Origin: Rhodoferax sp.
Lineage (GTDB): Bacteria; Pseudomonadota; Gammaproteobacteria; Burkholderiales; Burkholderiaceae_C
Reading direction: 5' to 3'
Length of the DNA stretch: 64,000 bases
NCBI GenBank assembly: GCA_030645355.1
Contig: JAUSNJ010000081.1
Span: 1 to 64,000, forward strand
The notes beneath the pieces were generated by a model that was not told the DNA's origin, did not search any database, and worked only from the letters and a program-made list of their open reading frames with translations. Below, piece by piece: positions 58,141 to 64,000 of this stretch; position 1 is the first letter of the stretch, and the number at the start of each line of letters is the position of its first letter. The position numbers were made by a program, and so were the translations under genes.

Positions 58141-59211
58141 ATGGATCACACCAAAAAGACTCTGCTTGAGCAATTGCAAATCAATGAATCCGAAATAGCC
58201 AGGCGCAAGCACTTGCTGGGATTCACCGAAGCGGATGCCGAGCAGCTTCTCAGCTGCAAGCGGTTGGTGGCCGAACACATTGACGCCATCGTCGCCAGCT
58301 TCTATGCGCAGCAGACCGCTATCGACGAAATCGCTCTCTTGATCGGCGATGCGGATACGCTGTCACGGTTGCACTCGGCGCAACGGGGATATGTGCTGGG
58401 CCTGTTCGAGGGGTACTACGACCTTGAATACGTCAACAACCGCCTGCGTATCGGCATGGTGCACAAGAGAATTGGCGTGGAGCCCAAGCTGTACCTGTGC
58501 GCGGTGAAAACGCTGAAGGACACGATTGACGCCGCGCTGGATCGATACATTGAGGACAAGGCGCACTTCCGCCAGGTGATGGTGGCGCTCGACAAGCTGC
58601 TGTATTTTGATACCACCCTGATCTTTGACACCTACATCCGCGCGCTGTTGACGGAGGTGGAGTTGGCCAAGGACAAGGTTCAGTCCTATGCGCAGGAGCT
58701 GGAACTCAAGGTGTCGGAGCGAACCCGCGAGCTTCAGGAACTGTCACGGCACGACTCACTGACAGGCCTGTTCAACCAACGAGCCATGAACGATCTCTTG
58801 CGCCGTCAATTCAGTGTGGCCAAACGTCGAAACCAGGCTTTTACACTGGTCTATTTTGATGTCGACGGCTTCAAGTCGGTCAATGACACCAAGGGGCATT
58901 TCGCGGGAGACGAAGTACTGCGGCACGTGGCGGATGCCATGATAGAAGTTTGCCGGGAAAATGATGTTCCGTGCCGGTATGGCGGTGATGAATTCTGCTT
59001 GATACTGCCCGACAGCACCTTGGAGGATGCGCAGATCGTCTGTCAGCGTTTGGCTGACAAGTTTGCGGCCAAAGTCTCTGGCGTCACGCTGAGCATTGGC
59101 ATTGCTCAGGCTGGCCCCGACAAGTTTGTGGAACCGGACGGATTGCTCCACATGGCCGACAAGAAGATGTACGAGGCAAAAGCCCAGGCCGGTTTTGCGA
59201 TTTGTGCCTAG
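58141..59211 (+). CDS. Globin-coupled diguanylate cyclase
   Basis: A 356-residue protein of the DosC/BpeGReg type. The N-terminal haem-binding globin sensor (about 10-160) has the proximal His in GMVHKRIGVEPKLY. A linker helix (SYAQELELKVSERTRELQE) leads to a GGDEF domain with intact GGDEF, so cyclic-di-GMP synthesis is likely, controlled by oxygen. An RxxD inhibitory site (REND) lies five residues before GGDEF, so product inhibition is likely. The upstream stretch includes no clear promoter. Confidence 0.93.
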   Translation: MDHTKKTLLEQLQINESEIARRKHLLGFTEADAEQLLSCKRLVAEHIDAIVASFYAQQTAIDEIALLIGDADTLSRLHSAQRGYVLGLFEGYYDLEYVNNRLRIGMVHKRIGVEPKLYLCAVKTLKDTIDAALDRYIEDKAHFRQVMVALDKLLYFDTTLIFDTYIRALLTEVELAKDKVQSYAQELELKVSERTRELQELSRHDSLTGLFNQRAMNDLLRRQFSVAKRRNQAFTLVYFDVDGFKSVNDTKGHFAGDEVLRHVADAMIEVCRENDVPCRYGGDEFCLILPDSTLEDAQIVCQRLADKFAAKVSGVTLSIGIAQAGPDKFVEPDGLLHMADKKMYEAKAQAGFAICA

Positions 59212-59307
59212 AGTTCCCCGTCGCCGTGCGCGTGGGGCATTGTGCACGGGCCCCACGCCATAATCCCGCACAAGCAAATCCAGTGAATTTGCAACCCGGG
59301 ATGCACG

Positions 59308-60312
59308 ATGGCCGAACAAGAAATCTACTACGAGATGCTCTGGGATTGCGCCCAGTGCAACACCAAGGGCCTGCTGGGCGACAGCCACCGGCATTGCCCA
59401 ACCTGCGGCGCGGCGCAAGACCCCAGCAAGCGCTACTTCCCCAAGGAAGGTGAAGAGGTCGAGGCCAGGAACCACAAATTTGTCGGCGCCGACTGGAGCT
59501 GTGCCTATTGCAGCTCCCCCAACTCGCGCGCCGCCGCGCACTGCACCAATTGTGGAGCGGGCCAGGATGGCACCAAGCCGGTGGCCATCGTTGTGGATAC
59601 TGCCATGCCCCCGGCCGTGTCCGTCGCCGCGCCCGCACCGGCTGCACGCAGCCTGGGTTGGTTGCGCTGGGCGTTGGCCGCGTTGGCCCTCGTGGTGGTC
59701 GGTTTCATTTTTTTGTTCACCAGCACCAAGGACACCACGGCGACGGTGGCGCAGCGCACATGGGCGCGCGAGATCCAGATCGAACAGATGGCGCGGGTGT
59801 CGGACACAGCTTGGTGCGACATCCTACCGGCCGATGCCTACAGCGTCACACGCCACCGCGAACAGCGCTCCACGCGCCAGGTGGCTGACGGACAGACCTG
59901 CCATGACGAACGCATCGACAAGGGCGACGGCACCTTTGTGAAGCGGCGCGAATGCACGCCGCGCTACCGGGCCGAACCCGTGTACGACGACCGCTGCCGC
60001 TACCAGGTGAACCGCTGGCGCAGCGTGCGCACGCTGAAGGCCGACACGCAGAATGCCTTGATGCCGGTGTGGCCCACGGTGAGCAACCTGAACGCCAACT
60101 TCCTGGGTGCTGGCGTCGGTGGCGGCATGGGCGCACTGGGTTCCGAACGTGAGGGAGCGCGGCGTGAGAACTATGTGCTGACGCTGGCCTCGGGTGGTAA
60201 GACCTGGACCTGCAATGTGTCCGAGACCGTGTGGAACAAGTACGAGCAAGGTAGCACTACACCGTTGAAGGTGCGCCTCACCGGTGGCGCGGATTGCGAT
60301 AGCTTGAAGTAA
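59308..60312 (+). CDS. Membrane protein with two zinc-ribbon (RanBP2-like) fingers
   Basis: A 334-residue protein. The N-terminal cytoplasmic part carries two zinc fingers of W-x-C-x2-C...C-x2-C type: WDCAQCNTKGLLGDSHRHC with PTCGAAQ, and WSCAYCSSPNSRAAAHC with TNCGAGQ. A single transmembrane helix (about 118-135, WALAALALVVVGFIFLF) follows, then a 190-residue extracytoplasmic domain with six or more cysteines. I do not recognise that domain. The zinc fingers resemble RanBP2-type fingers that bind protein or RNA in eukaryotes. No function is assigned. Confidence 0.75.
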   Translation: MAEQEIYYEMLWDCAQCNTKGLLGDSHRHCPTCGAAQDPSKRYFPKEGEEVEARNHKFVGADWSCAYCSSPNSRAAAHCTNCGAGQDGTKPVAIVVDTAMPPAVSVAAPAPAARSLGWLRWALAALALVVVGFIFLFTSTKDTTATVAQRTWAREIQIEQMARVSDTAWCDILPADAYSVTRHREQRSTRQVADGQTCHDERIDKGDGTFVKRRECTPRYRAEPVYDDRCRYQVNRWRSVRTLKADTQNALMPVWPTVSNLNANFLGAGVGGGMGALGSEREGARRENYVLTLASGGKTWTCNVSETVWNKYEQGSTTPLKVRLTGGADCDSLK

Positions 60313-60344
60313 TACCGCGTCGGGGACCCGCTAATCACGCGGTA
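60313..60344. terminator. Hairpin at the junction of convergent genes
   Basis: TACCGCGT and ACGCGGTA form a perfect 8-bp stem with a 16-base loop; the stop of the histidine kinase lies inside it. It is likely to end transcription from one or both sides. Confidence 0.45.
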
Positions 60345-61659
60345 GCAACAGCGTTGCTTCCAGTCCGCCTTGCGCCCGGTTTGACAACTGCAGTTCTCCG
60401 CCGTGCAGGAATGCAATGTCCTTCGCAATCGAGAGGCCCAGTCCCACACCACCGGTTCCAGAACTTCGGGTCGCGTCGACCCGGTAGTACGGTTCTGTGA
60501 CGCGTTGGATATCGGCGGCAGGGATACCTGGCCCATTGTCCTGAACAGCGATACGCAATTCGTCAACGTTATCCGTGACGACGATATGGGCGCCCTGACC
60601 GTATTTGATCGCGTTGTCGATCAGGTTTTGAAGGGCGCGTTGCAGCGCCGAAAGCCTGCCGTTGTAAGGGGCGTGAGCCTGCCCCTCAAGATGGATGGAC
60701 CTGCCGATCACCCGCGCATCCTCTACCATGCTCTCCAGTAATGCATTGATGTCAATCGCCCGCACCGGCTCGGTGTTCTTCAAGCCGCGCAGGTAGTCCA
60801 GCGTGGCATCAATCATGGCGGCCATCGATTCCAGATCGCCCGCCATCTGCTCGCGCAATTCAGCATCGTCGACCAGTTCGGCGCGCAGTCGCAGGCGTGT
60901 CAGTGGCGTGCGCAGGTCATGTGACACCGCCGCCAACGCCCTGGCCCGTTCATGGATCAAGTACTGGATGCGTTTTTGCATCCGGTTAAAGGCCTGCGCG
61001 GCACTGCGGGTTTCAGTCGGCCCCCCTTCCGACAACGGCAGTGCGTCCAGATCACGGCCCAGGGCGTCGGCGGCCAGAGCCAACTGTTGCAGCGGACGGG
61101 TGGCCTGCCGCACCGCGGCCATGACGGCCACCGTGACGATGCCCAGCGTGACGATCAGTTGAAGGACCAGTGAAATGGGCAAAGCAGGAACTGCAGCATC
61201 GGCGTCGTGCCCGGCGGTGATGCGCACCCATTGGCCGTCCAGCAGGCGCACGTCCACGCTGCGCTGCGGGTTTCCGGGTTGCATGCCCATGCCAGCGTGG
61301 ATGCCGACGGGGCGGATGTCCCGCGGGCTACCCAGCCGCGCGCTGACGATCCCTTGAATCGCACCCCGCGGGACGTTTCCCGAGACTTGGTCCTCTTTGA
61401 CAAGCTCTGCCTGCACGCCCACGTTTTTTAGGGCTGAAAGCGCGCTCGCCCGTTGCGCTGGGCCACTGGATTCCAGCACCTGCACCGATTCGGCCACCCG
61501 GTCAGCAAAATTGAGCCCGCGTGCCTGGGAAACAACCTTGGCACGCTCGTCCCATTGCAGCCAAGTACTGATGCCCTGTGCCACGAACAGCCCGGCCAGC
61601 AAAATCAGGCCCATGCGGGCAAACAGACTGTCGGGCAGCGCGCGCAGATTCAGCCGCAT
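60331..61659 (-). CDS. Sensor histidine kinase, EnvZ-like
   Basis: A 442-residue inner-membrane kinase with two transmembrane helices flanking a periplasmic domain of about 130 residues, then HAMP, phospho-His in ALAAVSHDLRTPLTRLRLRA, and ATPase motifs NLIDNAIKYG and GVGLGLSIAKDIA. It overlaps the response regulator gene by ten bases. The start MRLNLRALPDSLFARM is the family's usual beginning; the long upstream extension is not protein-like. Confidence 0.9.
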   Translation of the reverse strand: MRLNLRALPDSLFARMGLILLAGLFVAQGISTWLQWDERAKVVSQARGLNFADRVAESVQVLESSGPAQRASALSALKNVGVQAELVKEDQVSGNVPRGAIQGIVSARLGSPRDIRPVGIHAGMGMQPGNPQRSVDVRLLDGQWVRITAGHDADAAVPALPISLVLQLIVTLGIVTVAVMAAVRQATRPLQQLALAADALGRDLDALPLSEGGPTETRSAAQAFNRMQKRIQYLIHERARALAAVSHDLRTPLTRLRLRAELVDDAELREQMAGDLESMAAMIDATLDYLRGLKNTEPVRAIDINALLESMVEDARVIGRSIHLEGQAHAPYNGRLSALQRALQNLIDNAIKYGQGAHIVVTDNVDELRIAVQDNGPGIPAADIQRVTEPYYRVDATRSSGTGGVGLGLSIAKDIAFLHGGELQLSNRAQGGLEATLLLPRD

Positions 61660-62381
61660 GTGCTTCGCGCCTCCACGCTGGCAGCCAGCACGTAACCCTC
61701 CCCACGCACAGTCTTGATCAACTGCGGTTCGCGGCTGTCGTCGTGCAGGCGCACGCGCAAACGGCTGATCTGAACGTCGATGGCCCGGTCGTAGGGCTCT
61801 GCTTCGCGGCCATGGATCATCTCGGTAAGTTGATCGCGGTTCACCACCCGGTTGGGGTGATCCAGCAGTATGCGCAGCAAGCGGTACTCGCCACCCGATA
61901 GCGGCGTGGCGACGCCGTCCGGCGTGGTCAGAAGACGGGTTGCGGTATCCAGGCACCAGTCGGCAAACCGCAGGCAGCGCGCCGGTTCTGGAAGCAGGTT
62001 GGGTGGCAGTGCCCGCGTGCGGCGCAAGATGGACTTGATCCTGGCCAGCAACTCGCGGGGATTGAAGGGCTTAACCAGATAGTCGTCCGCGCCCATCTCG
62101 ATGCCCACGATGCGATCCACTTCTTCGCCCCTGGCGGTCAGCATGAGCACGGGCATATTGGACTTGGCCCGAAGGTCGCGGCACAGCGTCAGCCCGTCGG
62201 TATCGGGCAACATCAAGTCCAGCACCACCAGATCAACGGCGTGCCGCTCCAACGCTTGCCACATTTCGCGGCCGTCGCGGGCCATCACCGCCTCGAAGCC
62301 ATTGCGGCTCAAATAGTCGCGCAGCAAACGCCGGATTTCGGGCTCGTCGTCGACAACAAGAATGCAGTCTGTCTTTTCCAT
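61650..62381 (-). CDS. OmpR-family response regulator
   Basis: A 243-residue regulator with receiver motifs VDDE, phospho-Asp in LVVLDLMLPDTDG and the K in YLVKPFNPRE, and a C-terminal winged helix ending KTVRGEGYVLA. It is upstream of the EnvZ-like kinase and divergent from the small periplasmic protein gene. A role in control of that gene and its DUF2202 neighbour is a reasonable guess. Confidence 0.92.
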   Translation of the reverse strand: MEKTDCILVVDDEPEIRRLLRDYLSRNGFEAVMARDGREMWQALERHAVDLVVLDLMLPDTDGLTLCRDLRAKSNMPVLMLTARGEEVDRIVGIEMGADDYLVKPFNPRELLARIKSILRRTRALPPNLLPEPARCLRFADWCLDTATRLLTTPDGVATPLSGGEYRLLRILLDHPNRVVNRDQLTEMIHGREAEPYDRAIDVQISRLRVRLHDDSREPQLIKTVRGEGYVLAASVEARSTCG

Positions 62382-62612
62382 GATTGGTAGTTGTCTGCAC
62401 ATGCGCGCATGCACAAGCGTACTGGACACCCAATTGAAGCTTTCATGAAAGGCGCTGTGTAACCCACTGTAACGCAATGCCCTAGTGCAACCTGGCGATG
62501 CAAAACGGCCTCACCACGCAATACGCCGCTTACATGGCTGCGCTTCAATAGGTCTCAGGGATGCAGGCGCTGTCGGCACCCCGCAGACGATCAACAACCA
62601 AGGAAGCACATC

Positions 62613-63023
62613 ATGAAAATATCCATGACACTCAAAAGCATCACACTTGCCACCTTGCTGGGTGCGGCATTGACTGCATCGGTTCTGGCGCAGCCTGGCC
62701 CTGGCATGGGCGGCGGCATGGGCGCTGGCCCCGGCATGCAAGGCGCGGGCCCAGGCACCGGTCCTATGGGACCCGGTGGGCGCGGCATGCGCGGCATGCG
62801 CTTCGACAAGAACAACACGCCGGGCTGGACCCTGATGACCGCGGAAGAGCGCGTCGCCCACCAGGCCAAGATGCGCGCCGTCAAAACCTACGACGAATGC
62901 AAACAGCTGCAGGTCGAGCAGCACACCGCCATGGAGGCGCGCGCCAAGGAAAAGGGCGTGGTCTTGAATACACCGGGAAGAAATGGCTGCGATGTTGCCA
63001 AGGCACGTGGACTCATCCAGTAG
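62613..63023 (+). CDS. Small Gly/Met-rich periplasmic protein
   Basis: A 136-residue exported protein, signal ending SVLAQ. The next 40 residues are a Gly/Met/Pro-rich repeat (GPGMGGGMGAGPGM), a composition seen in metal- or copper-handling proteins, but no metal site is proven. A helical part (LMTAEERVAHQAKMRAVKTY) carries a Cys, and another Cys is near the end. Divergent from the two-component genes by about 230 bases; it is probably transcribed with the DUF2202 gene 66 bases downstream. Confidence 0.7.
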   Translation: MKISMTLKSITLATLLGAALTASVLAQPGPGMGGGMGAGPGMQGAGPGTGPMGPGGRGMRGMRFDKNNTPGWTLMTAEERVAHQAKMRAVKTYDECKQLQVEQHTAMEARAKEKGVVLNTPGRNGCDVAKARGLIQ

Positions 63024-63089
63024 GGCCATCACTCCAACCGCCCGGACTGCGGTCAGATCTTCTATAGATTTCATCGAAGGATATTCGCC

Positions 63090-63809
63090 ATGTCATCGTC
63101 AAAAGCGTTCCCCATTGCCTTGCTGGCCGCCCTGGTGTTGAGCGCCTGCGGCGGCGGGGATAGTTTCCAGCCCGTGGGTGCTGGCGCAGGCCCTGGCGCT
63201 GGTGGTCCCCCGTTCGTAGTGGATTCCAGCGGAATATCAAGCTTCAATGCCCCGGCCTTGGGTTTGTCGCTGGCGACCCTGCCCATCGAAGCGCTCAGTG
63301 CGGCAGAGCAGGCGTCACTGGTCTGGATGCGCGAGGAGGAAAAACTGGCCCATGATGTCTATGCACAAATGGATGCGAAATGGGGTGCCTATACGCGCGC
63401 CTTTGGCAACATTGCCACCAGCGAATCCACCCACACCGAGGCCGTCCGCCAATTGTTGCTGCGCTACAGTCTGAGCGACCCGGCAGCCACATTGGCCGCC
63501 GGAGTGTTCCAGAATGCCACGCTGCAAGGGCTGCACTCGCAGTTGGTGGTCACTGGAAATGTGTCTTTGGTGGATGCACTCAAGGTCGGAGCGGCCGTTG
63601 AGGAGATTGACATCGTGGACCTCAACGCCGCCTTGCTGTCTGTCGACAACCAGGACATCCGACTGGTCTACACCAACCTCCACAAAGGTTCACGCAATCA
63701 TTTGCGCGCTTTTGTGGGGCTGCTGCTCAACCTGGGCGTGACCTATGTCCCGCAGTACATGGACCTTGCCACGTATACCGCCATGGTCAGTGCGCCCACT
63801 GAGCCGTGA
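63090..63809 (+). CDS. DUF2202 lipoprotein, ferritin-like
   Basis: A 239-residue lipoprotein (lipobox LSAC). The DUF2202 domain (about 65-230) has the four-helix ferritin-like pattern, with acidic and histidine residues in MREEEKLAHDVY, SESTHTEAV, VEEIDIVDLN and GSRNHLRAF, which could bind two iron atoms. A Gly/Pro-rich linker follows the lipid anchor. Ferritin-like role is inferred from fold. It may be co-regulated by the divergent OmpR/EnvZ-type pair. Confidence 0.8.
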   Translation: MSSSKAFPIALLAALVLSACGGGDSFQPVGAGAGPGAGGPPFVVDSSGISSFNAPALGLSLATLPIEALSAAEQASLVWMREEEKLAHDVYAQMDAKWGAYTRAFGNIATSESTHTEAVRQLLLRYSLSDPAATLAAGVFQNATLQGLHSQLVVTGNVSLVDALKVGAAVEEIDIVDLNAALLSVDNQDIRLVYTNLHKGSRNHLRAFVGLLLNLGVTYVPQYMDLATYTAMVSAPTEP

Positions 63810-63814
63810 AGAGG

Positions 63815-64000
63815 CTATAGGTAGCGCGCCTCCAGGTGCTTGCGGAAGTGGGCCGCATTGAGCGGCTCACCCGTAGCGCGGGTCACCAGTGCGTCGGTCG
63901 ACCAGCGGCTGGCCTGACTCCAGATATTGGCGTCCAGCCAGTCCATCACCGGTGACAGGTCGCCGCTGGCAATGCGTGCGTCCATATCGGGGTGGAGCTT
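63815..64000 (-). CDS. M32 carboxypeptidase (Taq type), C-terminal end (partial)
   Basis: The final 61 codons and stop of a gene that continues beyond the window. The translation has KLHPDMDARIASGDLSPVMD, WLDANIWSQASRWSTDALV and a TRATGEPLNAAHF motif, which match the C-terminal end of M32 metallocarboxypeptidases (TRATGEPL is typical). The zinc site is off the window. The stop is TAG at 63815-63817. Confidence 0.75.
   Translation of the reverse strand, partial: KLHPDMDARIASGDLSPVMDWLDANIWSQASRWSTDALVTRATGEPLNAAHFRKHLEARYL

Overview
The window looks like a chromosomal segment of a high-GC betaproteobacterium of the order Burkholderiales, most likely family Comamonadaceae and Rhodoferax-like. 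The grounds are the protein families and their neighbourhoods (for example DUF2917 beside a GcvA-type LysR, ECF sigma with DUF3106) and a dispersed 45-50 bp repeat of a kind I associate with that family. No genome comparison was possible. I see no rRNA, tRNA, CRISPR array, phage or recognisable transposase; about 52 protein genes fill the window.

Layout. 0-1.6 kb: start of an amino-acid ABC binding protein and a divergent AraC regulator. 1.7-5 kb: error-prone polymerase dnaE2 under a perfect LexA box. 5-10 kb: FecR-domain surface protein, universal stress protein, TonB-dependent receptor. 10-14 kb: DUF1800/DUF1501 pair, DUF3106 protein, ECF sigma factor and probable partner. 14-15.6 kb: LysR and DUF2917. 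15.7-17.9 kb: a lower-GC islet with a nucleotidyltransferase between two direct copies of a roughly 105-bp repeat. 18-25.6 kb: CoA-transferase, M14 peptidase, AsmA, small secreted proteins, a CsgG-like lipoprotein, a solute-binding protein. 25.6-31.4 kb: a sigma-54 activator closely resembling the sulfane-sulfur sensor FisR, divergent from a tight operon (Rieske protein, persulfide-dioxygenase-like MBL protein, group II truncated globin, CcoG, methyltransferase), then a rhodanese. 31.4-34 kb: ctlX-ocd with a divergent Lrp regulator (citrulline to ornithine to proline). 34-38.5 kb: aroD, a TsdA-like dihaem cytochrome and a TtrSR-like two-component system. 38.7-43 kb: ppdK and glgC. 43-47 kb: gor-egtB-egtD-DUF427 (glutathione and ergothioneine). 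47-51.4 kb: acnA and a wax ester synthase. 51.6-55.2 kb: a secreted lectin-like protein and an OmpR/CusS-type pair split by an antisense binding protein. 55-64 kb: lipoproteins, 3-hydroxybutyryl-CoA dehydrogenase, globin-coupled diguanylate cyclase, a zinc-finger membrane protein, an OmpR/EnvZ-type pair, a DUF2202 lipoprotein and the end of an M32 carboxypeptidase.

Two themes stand out. The first is sulfur and redox handling: the FisR-like module, the TsdA/TtrSR locus, rhodanese, gor and ergothioneine genes lie within 22 kb. The second is a short repeat family that sits both between genes and, always in the same reading frame, inside genes: twice in dnaE2, once in acnA and apparently once in gor. 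A different palindrome forms a third insert in dnaE2.
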